Part shown: piece by piece, positions 1-7,726 of the stretch
How the letters are laid out: every line of letters starts with the position of its first letter
How positions within the stretch are numbered: position 1 is the first letter of the stretch
Position numbers and translations under genes: made by a program
Notes under the pieces: model-generated
Told to the model about the DNA's origin: nothing
What the model saw: only the letters and a program-made list of their open reading frames with translations
Database searches by the model: none
Origin: Pasteurellaceae bacterium Orientalotternb1
Lineage (GTDB): Bacteria; Pseudomonadota; Gammaproteobacteria; Enterobacterales; Pasteurellaceae
Assembly (NCBI GenBank): GCA_011455275.1
Contig: CP015028.1
Coordinates: 496,001-560,000 of the forward strand
Length of the DNA stretch: 64,000 nucleotides
Reading direction: 5' to 3'

Positions 1-866
1 TGAAAAAAGTCCGTACGTTGATGATCCCCGCTCTGTTTGGTGTGTCGGTTACTCAACTCAATCTGCTGTTAAATCAAGTGATTGCCAGTTTTTTGGTCAC
101 AGGTTCAATCAGTTGGCTTTATTACGCTGATCGCTTGATTGAATTTCCGCTTGGTTTGTTTGGCATTGCGATTTCAACAGTGGTATTACCGAGTTTATCC
201 CGTATCGCTAAGCAGAAAGATTTAGATGAAGCACAACGTGCAGCGACATTTAATCAAACAATGGACTGGGGCGTGCGAATGGTTCTGCTGCTTGGCGTGC
301 CTGCGATGATTGGCATTGCAATGCTCGCCGAACCGCTGATTATGACGATGTTTATGTACGGTAAATTTAGTTTGAATGATGTGATGGCATCAAGTAAAGC
401 GTTGTTTGTGATGTGTTTTGGGCTGATTAGTTATATGTTGATCAACGTGCTTGCTAACGGTTTTTACGCCCACCAAAACACTAAAACACCAGTGAAAATC
501 GGCATTATCGCCGCCATTAGCAATATCGGTTTTGGCTTGTTGGCAATTCCGTTTGGCTATGTCGGCTTGGCGATGGCATCGGCGTTGTCTGCGTTCGTGA
601 ATGCGAGCTTGCTCTATCGGGGCTTGGCAAAAAATGGCATCTACCAATTCAGCGGTAAAACGGCGATTTTCGCTCTGAAATTACTCATCGCAGGCTGCAT
701 TATGGGAGCGTTGGTTTCCTATTTCTCACCTGATCTATACGGCTGGACAACCCTTTCCCTGTGGCAAAAAATCCACTGGCTGATTTGGCTTATCGTTCTT
801 GCGGCAATTAGCTATTTCGGTACGCTGATTGCGTTAGGCATTCGCAAGCGAGATTTTAGGGCTTAG
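1..866 (+). CDS. murJ: Lipid II flippase MurJ, C-terminal part (5' end outside the window)
   Basis: This is the C-terminal ~287 residues of the MOP-superfamily flippase that moves lipid II across the inner membrane for peptidoglycan synthesis. The frame is open from base 3, so the start codon lies upstream of the window; the first internal ATG (base 18) sits inside conserved family sequence (MIPALFGVSVTQLN) and is not the true start. Several hydrophobic helices are visible, together with family motifs such as YYADRLIEFPLG and ANGFYAHQNTKTPV. The gene ends in RKRDFRA and is followed at once by a terminator-like inverted USS pair, beyond which a convergent acetyltransferase gene begins. Identification is firm; only the missing N-terminus is uncertain. 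Confidence 0.95.
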   Translation, partial: KKVRTLMIPALFGVSVTQLNLLLNQVIASFLVTGSISWLYYADRLIEFPLGLFGIAISTVVLPSLSRIAKQKDLDEAQRAATFNQTMDWGVRMVLLLGVPAMIGIAMLAEPLIMTMFMYGKFSLNDVMASSKALFVMCFGLISYMLINVLANGFYAHQNTKTPVKIGIIAAISNIGFGLLAIPFGYVGLAMASALSAFVNASLLYRGLAKNGIYQFSGKTAIFALKLLIAGCIMGALVSYFSPDLYGWTTLSLWQKIHWLIWLIVLAAISYFGTLIALGIRKRDFRA

Positions 867-874
867 TTTGACTT

Positions 875-932
875 GCAAGCGGTCAGTTCCGCTCAATTTT
901 TTGCAAAAAATCGGCAGGAACTGACCGCTTGT
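875..932. terminator. Inverted USS pair acting as bidirectional terminator (murJ / GNAT)
   Basis: GCAAGCGGTCAGTTCC (875-890) pairs with GGAACTGACCGCTTGT (917-932), a long stem enclosing an A/T-rich loop that contains TTTTTTGCAAAAAA. It lies exactly between two convergent genes. Inverted USS pairs as intergenic hairpins are a known habit of Pasteurellaceae genomes; termination here is inferred. Confidence 0.6.
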
Positions 933-939
933 ATTCCCA

Positions 940-1428
940 TTATGAGCGTTGGTAAACCCATTCTTGAAAGCTGAAATCGGCAATTTGGCGGGGTTGTTGA
1001 ATGCCACTGTTTTGGAAACCGTGTTTTAGGTAGAAGCGTTGTGCGGTCTCGTTTTCAACAGCAACGTTGAGATAAACAGGTCGGTCTGCCATTTTCGCTA
1101 AGGCAAATTGCATCAATGCCGAGCCGATTTTTTGTTGTTGAAATTCAGGTAATACATTCAAGGCATAGATTTCATTTTCGATGTGCAATTCAGGGCTCCG
1201 CCCTTTGCCGAAAGCGATCATTCCAACAATCTGCTTCTTTTCTTCCGCCACAAAAATGTGTACATCAGGAGTGCTTAGGGATTGTTGAAAACCCGCCGTC
1301 CAGCCGTCTTCTTGGAGATTATCTAAAAAATCTTGTGGGAAGATCCCTTGGTATGCCACCCGCCAGACCTTGGCGAGCAAGTGGCTGAGCGTTTGAGCAT
1401 CAGTGGGAAGGGCTTGGCGAATCTGCAT
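940..1428 (-). CDS. GNAT-family N-acetyltransferase
   Basis: A 162-residue protein of the Gcn5-related acetyltransferase fold, about the usual length for a single-domain member. The central acetyl-CoA-binding region is visible as LNVLPEFQQQKIGSALMQFA (roughly residues 90-109), where the Q-x-x-x-G/A pattern binds the pyrophosphate. A C-terminal block (AQRFYLKHGFQNSG) is also typical. The start codon lies 1 base before the argD stop, so the gene is the last cistron of the arginine operon. Substrate cannot be read from sequence. Its position suggests, but does not prove, a link with arginine or ornithine metabolism; it could equally modify a protein N-terminus or an amine. Confidence 0.85.
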   Translation of the reverse strand: MQIRQALPTDAQTLSHLLAKVWRVAYQGIFPQDFLDNLQEDGWTAGFQQSLSTPDVHIFVAEEKKQIVGMIAFGKGRSPELHIENEIYALNVLPEFQQQKIGSALMQFALAKMADRPVYLNVAVENETAQRFYLKHGFQNSGIQQPRQIADFSFQEWVYQRS

Positions 1429-1429
1429 T

Positions 1430-2611
1430 TTATGACTCCTGTAAAATTGCTTTTAACACCGCAACCCCTTGTTCAATTTGCTCATCGCTGATAATCAACG
1501 GTGGGAGTAGGCGGAGTTTGTGTTTGGCGGTGAGCAATAATACCCCTTTTTCGATGCCTTTGGCGACTACTTCAGCAGCAGTGATGCCGTCTAATTCCAC
1601 GCCAATCATCAAGCCCATTCCGCTCACGCTTTTCACTTTGGGTAAGGCTTTGAGTGCATTTTGTAATTTTTCGCCTTGTTGGGCGATTTGCAAAAGAAAG
1701 TCGGGATCTAACCGCTTGAGTACCGCATTGGCGGCGGCACAGCAGACAGGATTTCCGCCAAAGGTGGAGCCGTGATCGCCTTTGCCAAGCGTGTCGGCAC
1801 ATTTTTCACCAAACAAAATTGCCCCGATCGGTAAGCCACCGCCTAAACCTTTGGCAAGCGTCACAATATCAGGCTGTATGCCGAAATGTTGGTAGGCAAA
1901 TAATTTCCCCGTGCGACCGATGCCTGTTTGCACTTCATCAATAATCAGTAAAATGTCATTTTCACGGCAAATGCGAGCTAGTTCCTGTACATACTCGGCA
2001 TTTAGTGGCAAAATGCCGCCTTCTCCTTGAACGATTTCGATCATCATCGCACAGACATCATTTTGTGCGGTACGAGTTTGTAAGGCTTGAATATCGTTGG
2101 CGGGCAGATGCTCAAAGCCTTGCGTGAACGGGAAAAAGTGTTGGTGAAAAGCCGCCTGCCCTGTGGCAGCAAGGGTTGAAATGGTACGACCGTGGAAGGA
2201 ATTTTCCAAAGTCAAAATTGTGAAACGATCTGCCTGCCCGTATTTGTCTAGGCTATATTTGCGGGCAGCTTTGATTGCCCCTTCGTTTGCTTCCGCACCC
2301 GAATTGCAAAAAAATGTTCGGATCTGACCGCTTGCGTGGCACAACGTTTCGGCAAGTTGGGTGCTTGGAGCGGTGTAGTAAAGATTGGAAACGTGTTGCA
2401 AGGTGGCGGCTTGTTGGTTCACGGCTGCCAGCCATTCATCGTCGGCCCAACCTAAGCTATTGGTGCCAATGCCACTGGTGAAATCAAGATAGCGGTTGCC
2501 GTCAAAATCCCACACTTCGCAGCCTTTGCCTTTGGCGAGAGCGAGCGGAAAGCGGGCGTAAGTTTGGGCAATAAATTGGCTATCTTGTTGTTGGATTTGT
2601 CTATTTTTCAT
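1430..2611 (-). CDS. argD: Acetylornithine aminotransferase
   Basis: PLP-dependent class III aminotransferase of 393 residues, converting N-acetylglutamate semialdehyde to N-acetylornithine with glutamate as donor; in many bacteria it also serves succinyldiaminopimelate formation. Visible motifs are the FCNSGAEANEGAIKAARK block near residue 100, IIDEVQTGIGRTG near 223, and the PLP lysine in TLAKGLGGGLPIGA (Lys254). The frame stays open upstream to 2791, but that extension translates the intergenic repeat and the argB end. I chose the ATG at 2611, which has a GGAAC ribosome site and begins MKNRQIQQQD. It follows argB by about 100 bp of repeat-rich DNA and abuts the GNAT gene. Confidence 0.95.
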   Translation of the reverse strand: MKNRQIQQQDSQFIAQTYARFPLALAKGKGCEVWDFDGNRYLDFTSGIGTNSLGWADDEWLAAVNQQAATLQHVSNLYYTAPSTQLAETLCHASGQIRTFFCNSGAEANEGAIKAARKYSLDKYGQADRFTILTLENSFHGRTISTLAATGQAAFHQHFFPFTQGFEHLPANDIQALQTRTAQNDVCAMMIEIVQGEGGILPLNAEYVQELARICRENDILLIIDEVQTGIGRTGKLFAYQHFGIQPDIVTLAKGLGGGLPIGAILFGEKCADTLGKGDHGSTFGGNPVCCAAANAVLKRLDPDFLLQIAQQGEKLQNALKALPKVKSVSGMGLMIGVELDGITAAEVVAKGIEKGVLLLTAKHKLRLLPPLIISDEQIEQGVAVLKAILQES

Positions 2612-2628
2612 TCGAGTTCCTAATGACT

Positions 2629-2715
2629 GTAGGGGGGGCTTGACCCACCATTGACTGTAACAAGCGGTCAGATTTTCCAAAAATTTTACAAACGGAGAGT
2701 TAAGATCCACTCTAC
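2629..2715. repeat. Composite palindromic element with central USS in the argB-argD gap
   Basis: A copy of the TGTAGGGTGGGTC-type module lies at 2629-2650, a USS (ACAAGCGGTC) at 2660-2669, and a decayed inverted copy (GGAGAGTTAAGATCCACTC, 2694-2712, continuing to 2715). The decayed arm overlaps the stop codon of argB (2712-2714). Compared with the complete element at 3583-3671, the second arm differs by several G-to-A type changes. Confidence 0.7.
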
Positions 2716-3569
2716 TTTTTGTAGAACAAGGTACCATTGCCTTGTTCACTGAACAGTTCGAGTAAAATGGCATTCGGCACACGTCCGTCAATGATCGCCA
2801 CTTCTGGCACGCCAGAGCGAACGCAATTCACACAGCAGTCAATTTTTGGGATCATTCCGCCTGCGATCACGCCTTGTGCCACAAGTTCTGCCACTTCATC
2901 GATTTCCACGGCACTAATTAAGGTGCTTTCATCAAAGCGATCCCGCAGCAGCCCTGCAATGTCGGTCATCGATACTAATTTACTTGCCCCTAACGCAATC
3001 GCAATTTCACTGGCGGCGGTGTCGGCATTGATGTTATACGCCACGCCATTTTCGTCTGCTCCGATGGTTGCAATGACAGGGATAAACCCCGAGTTCAAGG
3101 CAAAATGGAGCAAGGTGGTATCGACTTTGGTCACCTCACCAACAAAGCCGAGATCCGCTTCCGTTTGCAGTTTTTGGCAGGTCAAAATCGCCCCGTCAAT
3201 GCCGCACAGCCCAATGCCTTTGCCTTTCAGCAATGCCACCAGATTTTTATTCACTTTACCTGCTAGCATTTGCTGGACAATGTCCATCGTCTCTTGATCA
3301 GTTACACGCAATCCATTGATAAATTGGCTCTCTTTGCCGATCAATTTCAGCCCTTGGGAAATTTCAGGGCCGCCACCGTGTACTAACACTACTTTGATGC
3401 CAATCTGATTAAGCAATAACAAATCTTGCATTACGGCTTGTTTGAGCTGTTCGTTAATCATCGCATTGCCGCCGTATTTGACCACAATGATTTTGTTTTT
3501 GTACTTCCGAATATAGGGTGCAGCTTCGTTCATGACCGCTGCAAGTGTTGTAATTTGGGTTTGGTGCAT
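2712..3569 (-). CDS. argB: Acetylglutamate kinase
   Basis: A 285-residue amino-acid kinase that phosphorylates N-acetylglutamate, the second step of arginine synthesis. The N-terminal phosphate-binding motif VVKYGGNAM (Lys31) and the glycine-rich LVHGGGPEISQGL are present, as are the MTDIAGLL and GGMIPK motifs toward the C-terminus. Length is typical for the long class that includes feedback-inhibited enzymes, somewhat longer than the ~258-residue E. coli protein; the N-terminal extension (about residues 1-24, with ITTLAAVMNEAAPYIRKY) resembles the mobile helix of arginine-inhibited hexameric enzymes. Arginine sensitivity is an inference from that helix. The gene lies between argJ and argD. 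Confidence 0.95.
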   Translation of the reverse strand: MHQTQITTLAAVMNEAAPYIRKYKNKIIVVKYGGNAMINEQLKQAVMQDLLLLNQIGIKVVLVHGGGPEISQGLKLIGKESQFINGLRVTDQETMDIVQQMLAGKVNKNLVALLKGKGIGLCGIDGAILTCQKLQTEADLGFVGEVTKVDTTLLHFALNSGFIPVIATIGADENGVAYNINADTAASEIAIALGASKLVSMTDIAGLLRDRFDESTLISAVEIDEVAELVAQGVIAGGMIPKIDCCVNCVRSGVPEVAIIDGRVPNAILLELFSEQGNGTLFYKK

Positions 3570-3582
3570 TGTGTTATCTCGT

Positions 3583-3671
3583 TGTAGGGTGGGTCTTGAC
3601 CCACCGCTTGCAAAACTTTTGAAAAATCTGACCGCTTGTTGTGGTCAAGGTGGGTCAAGACCCACCCTACA
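3583..3671. repeat. Composite palindromic element with central USS in the argJ-argB gap
   Basis: A 23-bp module TGTAGGGTGGGTCTTGACCC plus ACC (3583-3605) and its exact inverted copy (3649-3671) flank a USS-like core (ACCGCTTG at 3631-3638, preceded by GCAAAACTTTTGAAAAAT). Each module is itself palindromic around GGGTCTTGACCC. It fills nearly the whole 110-bp gap. Confidence 0.85.
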
Positions 3672-3679
3672 TTTTTTGG

Positions 3680-4900
3680 TTAGGAGCGATAATCCCCATT
3701 GATCCGCACATATTCATAGCTTAAATCGCAACCCCACGCTTGTGCGGTGTGGTTGCCGTCGTGCATATCGACCAAAATTTGAATTTCGTTGGCGGAAAGC
3801 ACTTCCGCAGCTTGTTCTTCGCTGAATGGGAAGTAAGCGGCATTTTTGCAGACCAACACTTCGCCTTTGTCGCTTTTGAGGGTGAGTTCGACGTGGTCAA
3901 TTGAGAAATCGCCTTCGGTGTAGCCGATAGCACACAGCACCCGTCCCCAGTTGGCATCTTGTCCGAACATTGCTGCTTTAAACAGATCGCTGGAGATAAT
4001 CGATTTCGCAATTTTTAGCCCGACCGATTGGTTGCGAGCATTGCGGACGGTGCATTCCAACAATTTAGTCGCCCCTTCGCCATCTTTAGCAATTTGGCGG
4101 CACGCCCACACACAAACCTGATGCAACACTTGGCAGAAAATCGCGTAGTCGGCATTTTCGCTCTGAATTTCAGCATTGCCCGCCAAGCCGTTTGCCATCA
4201 CCGTTGCCATATCGTTGGTAGACGTGTCGCCATCGACATTGATTTGGTTCAGGCTCTGTTTGACTTCTGTTTGTAAAGCTTGATTGAGCATTGCAGGGGA
4301 AATCGCCACATCGGTGGTGATAAAAGTCAGCATCGTTGCCATATTGGGATTGATCATTCCGCTGCCTTTGGTCATGGCTCCGATTCTGCACGTTTTACCG
4401 TCAAGCTGAAATTCGACAGCAAATTCTTTATGGTGTGTGTCGGTGGTCATAATCGCTTGGGCGGCAAGGGTTCCGCCTGTTTTGCTTAAACAAGCGGTCA
4501 GTTCTGGAATGCCTTTTGCAAATGGCTCAAGTGGCAGCGGCTGACCGATCACGCCTGTGGACGCAATCACAATATCGCTTGCCTTTAGCCCCAAGGCCTT
4601 GGCGGCAAGTTCGCAACAGGCTTGGGCGAGTTCTACGCCATTCGGATTGCAGGTGTTGGCATTGCCGCTATTGCACAACATCGCTTGGCTGTAACCGTCA
4701 GCAATGTTGGCTTGGGTGACTAAAATCGGTGCCCCTTTGACTTTGTTCTGGGTATAAACCGCTGCCGTTGCACAAGGGCGTTCGCTGACCAATAACGCCA
4801 AGTCTAGTTTGTCTTTGTTTTTGCGAATACCGCAATGAATGCCAGCGGCTTTAAACCCTTGTGGTGCGGCGATCCCACCTTGTACTTCGATAATGTTCAT
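3680..4900 (-). CDS. argJ: Bifunctional ornithine acetyltransferase / N-acetylglutamate synthase
   Basis: A 406-residue ArgJ that transfers the acetyl group from N-acetylornithine to glutamate, recycling acetyl and giving the cyclic arginine pathway. The self-cleavage site NMATML is present with Thr189 as the new N-terminal nucleophile, preceded by the KGSGMINP motif. The oxyanion-hole region STGVIGQPLP near residue 114 and the C-terminal NDSS-like region are also recognisable. It probably matures into alpha and beta chains. It starts at an ATG (4900) preceded by an AAGGAC ribosome site, second in the operon after argC. Whether it is bifunctional or transferase-only cannot be decided from sequence, but the start of the window shows no argA or argE. 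Confidence 0.95.
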   Translation of the reverse strand: MNIIEVQGGIAAPQGFKAAGIHCGIRKNKDKLDLALLVSERPCATAAVYTQNKVKGAPILVTQANIADGYSQAMLCNSGNANTCNPNGVELAQACCELAAKALGLKASDIVIASTGVIGQPLPLEPFAKGIPELTACLSKTGGTLAAQAIMTTDTHHKEFAVEFQLDGKTCRIGAMTKGSGMINPNMATMLTFITTDVAISPAMLNQALQTEVKQSLNQINVDGDTSTNDMATVMANGLAGNAEIQSENADYAIFCQVLHQVCVWACRQIAKDGEGATKLLECTVRNARNQSVGLKIAKSIISSDLFKAAMFGQDANWGRVLCAIGYTEGDFSIDHVELTLKSDKGEVLVCKNAAYFPFSEEQAAEVLSANEIQILVDMHDGNHTAQAWGCDLSYEYVRINGDYRS

Positions 4901-4924
4901 TTTTTGTCCTTGTTATGATGTTGT

Positions 4925-5019
4925 GGTAGGGTGGGGCTTGACCCACCATTTGTATTTGCATATTTTTGAGAAAGTAAACCGCTTGTTGTATTTATTGGTG
5001 GGTCAAGAGCCACCCTACA
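4925..5019. repeat. Composite palindromic element with central USS in the argC-argJ gap
   Basis: Module copies at 4925-4948 (GGTAGGGTGGGGCTTGACCC) and, inverted, 4997-5019 (GGTGGGTCAAGAGCCACCCT) flank a USS-like core (ACCGCTTGT near 4979). Both arms carry a single change relative to the 3583-3671 element. Confidence 0.8.
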
Positions 5020-5058
5020 ACTTTTCCCCGCAAGCGGGGGCAGAATTTGATTACATTG

Positions 5059-5994
5059 CTAAATCACAAGCCCTAGCGTCTCCTCCCGCCCGAGCATTAA
5101 ATTCATACACTGAATAGCGGCTCCCGATGCTCCTTTGCCGAGATTGTCAAAACGGGCACAGAGCAGTAATTGGCTTGGGCTGCCAAGTACGAAAATTTCG
5201 AGATTATCTTTACCACTTAATGCATTTGCGGGCAAGGTGTTGTCGGCGGTAGATTGTGCATAATTATGCACACTAACAAGCGGTGAGTTTACGTAAAAAT
5301 GTTGCAAAAAGTCCGCAATTTTCTCGCCCGATTGCCATTCGTTCGCAAATACCGACATTGGCAACGGCACGGAAACCAGCATTCCGCTGTAATAATCATC
5401 GACTACAGGACAGAACAGCGGTGGCTGATGTAGTCCTGATATTTTCTGCATTTCGGGCAGATGTTTATGGTTCAGTCCTAAGCTATATAAACGTGGTGAA
5501 CGGTAGCTTTCTGGCATAGTTTCGCTTTGGTAATCGGCAATCATCGCTTTACCGCCGCCCGAATAGCCCGTGAGCGAGTGGCACACCACGGGGTGATCCG
5601 CAGGCAAAATCCCCTTTTTCACCAAAGGGGAGACTAACGCTAAAAAACCAGTGGCGTGGCAACCAGGAACTGCAACCCGCTGGGCATTAGCGATGGTTTC
5701 ACGCCCAAGCAATTCGGGCAAGCCATAAACCCAACCGCTTGCGGTGCGGTGAGCGGTGGACGTGTCGCAAAGGCGAGCGGTTGCGGGAGCAAGCCTCACA
5801 ATCTCTTTTGCCGCTTCATCGGGCAAGCAGAGAAAGGTGAGATCGGCTTGTGCAACGTTTTCCAAACGAGCGGAGAGATCTTTGCGTTGATTTTCAGGCA
5901 GTATTAGTAGCTCAATGTCCTTTGCTTGGCTCAAGCGGTCAAAAATCCGTAAACCAGTGGTACCAACGGAACCGTCAATAAAAATTTTGTGCAT
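5059..5994 (-). CDS. argC: N-acetyl-gamma-glutamyl-phosphate reductase, short type-2 form
   Basis: NADPH-dependent reductase for the third arginine step. At 311 residues and with the N-terminus MHKIFIDGSVGTTGLRI it belongs to the short type-2 family, not the ~334-residue E. coli type. The catalytic cysteine is Cys112 in VAVPGCHATGFLAL; GYSGGGKAMI is the conserved glycine-rich loop. First cistron of the arg operon; the operator at 6065-6099 lies about 70-100 bp upstream. The downstream gap to argJ is 158 bp and is occupied by the composite palindrome. Type-2 ArgC is best known from alphaproteobacteria and some other lineages, so an origin by transfer is possible, though base composition here looks like the backbone. 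Confidence 0.93.
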   Translation of the reverse strand: MHKIFIDGSVGTTGLRIFDRLSQAKDIELLILPENQRKDLSARLENVAQADLTFLCLPDEAAKEIVRLAPATARLCDTSTAHRTASGWVYGLPELLGRETIANAQRVAVPGCHATGFLALVSPLVKKGILPADHPVVCHSLTGYSGGGKAMIADYQSETMPESYRSPRLYSLGLNHKHLPEMQKISGLHQPPLFCPVVDDYYSGMLVSVPLPMSVFANEWQSGEKIADFLQHFYVNSPLVSVHNYAQSTADNTLPANALSGKDNLEIFVLGSPSQLLLCARFDNLGKGASGAAIQCMNLMLGREETLGLVI

Positions 5995-6064
5995 TTTATT
6001 TCTCGTTTAAAAATTCAACTTGCTCGGATTGTATGCAGAGATTAACAATTTTGCAATAATAAAA

Positions 6065-6099
6065 TGAATAAAAATTCAAAGATAGTGATTTTTTATTCG
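6065..6099 (-). promoter_or_regulatory. Tandem ARG boxes (ArgR operator) upstream of argC
   Basis: Box 1 is TGAATAAAAATTCA (6065-6078), a perfect dyad matching the consensus TGAATnnnnATTCA. Box 2 is TGATTTTTTATTCG (6086-6099), a weaker match. Their starts are 21 bp apart, exactly the 18-bp box plus 3-bp spacing seen in E. coli ArgR operators. The pair lies between argC (start 5994) and the divergent MFS gene (start 6182), so repression of argC by arginine-bound ArgR is strongly implied. Confidence 0.85.
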
Positions 6100-6181
6100 A
6101 TGATGTAATTCAAACGGAACCCTTGGCTTTCTGCTATAATCGGCAACAAGCGGTTACTTTCTCACAATTTTTTGCAAATTT

Positions 6182-7246
6182 ATGTCTTTACAGAACCTTC
6201 TTCTTTGGCGACGATTTATTTCGACCTTGGCGTTCTTTTCGATGCAGAGCGTCTTTTTTATTTTCTTACAGCAAAAAGGGCTGTCGAATGCGGAAATTGC
6301 CTTTTCGCTGTCGTTGCTGTTTTTCTGCTCGCAGGCGTTAGCGATTTTTGCGGGGATTTGGGGCGACCGATACGGCTTGGCGAAAATGATGTTGCTTGGC
6401 TGTTTTTTTGATGTGCTGGCGTATGTGTTCTTTTTGTCGGCAGATCACTATCTGATTTTGCTGTTCGCCACCGTCTGTTTTGGGTTGGGCAGTTGCCTGT
6501 TTTCGACCAACGCCCGTGCCTGTTTGCTGGCGTTGGCGGACGACAATTACGAGTCCAAAACTCGTTTGCAGGGCAAATTTCTCAAGGTGACCAGTATGTC
6601 GTCAATGGCAGCACCGCTGCTTGCCATTCCGTTTATCAAATTTGAGCAAATCGACTGGCTGATTTGGCTCTGCTTTGCGTTGGAAGCGGTGCTGTTTCTA
6701 TTTATGGCAAAACCCTTTTTCACGATGCCAAGTGTCAATCAACAGGTGAAATTCCGCTGGCGGCAAATTCAGGAAATTATCACCAAAGAGTTTGTCTATG
6801 TGCATTTGATGCTGTTTTTGCCGATTAGCGTAGCGTTGTCGTTTTTCGTGATTTTCCCCTATTTGTTTGATAACAAACTCAACGCCCCTGAACAAGTACC
6901 CGTTGCCTTATTTATCAATGGGTTAATGACGGTGGCATTACAATCGCCATTTTCCAAACATATTCATCTCACCACTCGCCAGTTGGTGTGGATTGCCCCA
7001 CTGCTTGCGATTGGTATGATTGTGCCGTGGTTTATCACCTTGAAATATGCTTCGCTGTTCTCGGCGTATCTCTATTTGGTAATTTTCACCTTGATTGAAG
7101 TCTATGTGCTCACGGCGATGGCGAACTTGTTAGTGAAATTCGACAACGGCAAAAATCGCGGCTTTATTTTCGGTTCATCACGCCTGCTGCAAGCGATTTT
7201 GACGATGGTTGTGATGAACTTAATTCCGCATTTTTTCTTGGTTTAG
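6182..7246 (+). CDS. Major facilitator superfamily transporter, substrate unknown
   Basis: A 354-residue integral membrane protein with 10-12 hydrophobic segments and an MFS motif-A-like loop between helices 2 and 3 (GDRYGLAKM, near residue 80). It is slightly shorter than the usual ~390-400 residues. The general look recalls MdtH- or HcaT-like efflux/uptake permeases, but I do not recognise a specific family. The ATG at 6182 lacks a convincing ribosome site: a USS with its T-rich tail and GCAAATTT lies just in front, so a different start is possible. It shares a divergent region with argC and the ARG boxes, and crcB begins one base after its stop, so the two are co-transcribed. Confidence 0.8.
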   Translation: MSLQNLLLWRRFISTLAFFSMQSVFFIFLQQKGLSNAEIAFSLSLLFFCSQALAIFAGIWGDRYGLAKMMLLGCFFDVLAYVFFLSADHYLILLFATVCFGLGSCLFSTNARACLLALADDNYESKTRLQGKFLKVTSMSSMAAPLLAIPFIKFEQIDWLIWLCFALEAVLFLFMAKPFFTMPSVNQQVKFRWRQIQEIITKEFVYVHLMLFLPISVALSFFVIFPYLFDNKLNAPEQVPVALFINGLMTVALQSPFSKHIHLTTRQLVWIAPLLAIGMIVPWFITLKYASLFSAYLYLVIFTLIEVYVLTAMANLLVKFDNGKNRGFIFGSSRLLQAILTMVVMNLIPHFFLV

Positions 7247-7247
7247 T

Positions 7248-7699
7248 ATGAACGTATTACTGGTTTCAATTGGTGCTGCTCTCGGTGCAATTTGCCGCTG
7301 GCAGCTCGGTGTATGGCTTAATCCGCTATTACAAGCGGTCACAAAACGCTGCATAGCGTTTTGAACGTTGGCTCCGCCAACGGCTCCAAAGGAGCGAATA
7401 AATTCCTTGAGGAATTTATGAGTAATTTCGGCACTTTTTTTGCAAATTTACTTGGTTGCTTGCTGATTGGTATGGCGATGGGGCTGAATTTGCACGATGG
7501 GCAGAAATTGCTATTTATCACGGGGTTTCTAGGTAGTTTCACTACTTTTTCTGCCTTTTCGGCGGAGATCGCACAAAAACTGCTAAATGAAAAATGGGCA
7601 GAGGGGCTGGTCGTGTTCAGTTTGCATACAATCGGCGGGTTATGTGCTACTATCATCGGTGTTTGGGTGACTAAGCTCGCCACAAGCGGTCGTTTCTAA
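7248..7699 (+). pseudogene. crcB: Fluoride ion channel CrcB, reading frame interrupted by a hairpin-rich insert
   Basis: Two frames together encode CrcB/Fluc, the small four-helix fluoride exporter. The first (7248-7364, 38 residues) carries the N-terminus MNVLLVSIGAALGAICRW and stops at TGA in the insert. The second frame, open from 7322 to 7699, carries FGTFFANLLGCLLIG, then the conserved GFLGSFTTFSAFSAE. Between the codon for Val in LLQAV and FGTFFANL lie 86 bases where E. coli CrcB needs about one codon, so roughly 83 bases are extra. The frames differ so that one added base between 7322 and 7361 would fuse them into one ~150-residue protein. Start follows the MFS stop by one base. Whether any channel is made is unknown. 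Confidence 0.8.
7343..7419 (+). repeat. Array of four back-to-back perfect hairpins inserted in crcB
   Basis: H1: AAAACGCT-gcat-AGCGTTTT (7343-7362). H2: CGTTGGC-tcc-GCCAACG (7366-7382). H3: GCTCC-aaa-GGAGC (7383-7395). H4: ATAAATTCC-ttga-GGAATTTAT (7398-7419). All stems are perfect and spacers are 0-3 bases. The array sits directly after a USS (7331-7340), apparently splitting it from its usual T-rich tail (TTTTTTTGCAAATTT at 7435-7449). Confidence 0.85.
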
Positions 7700-7726
7700 G
7701 CTATTTTTTGCAAATAGGAGAGCATT

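Noticed and set aside
2612-2791. Extended N-terminus of argD
   Set aside because: The extra 60 codons translate the composite palindrome and the end of argB; the internal ATG at 2611 has a ribosome site and the conserved start.
7343-7419. crcB hairpin array as a rho-independent terminator or fluoride riboswitch
   Set aside because: It lies inside the coding region without a terminal U run, and none of the fluoride-riboswitch core is upstream of crcB.
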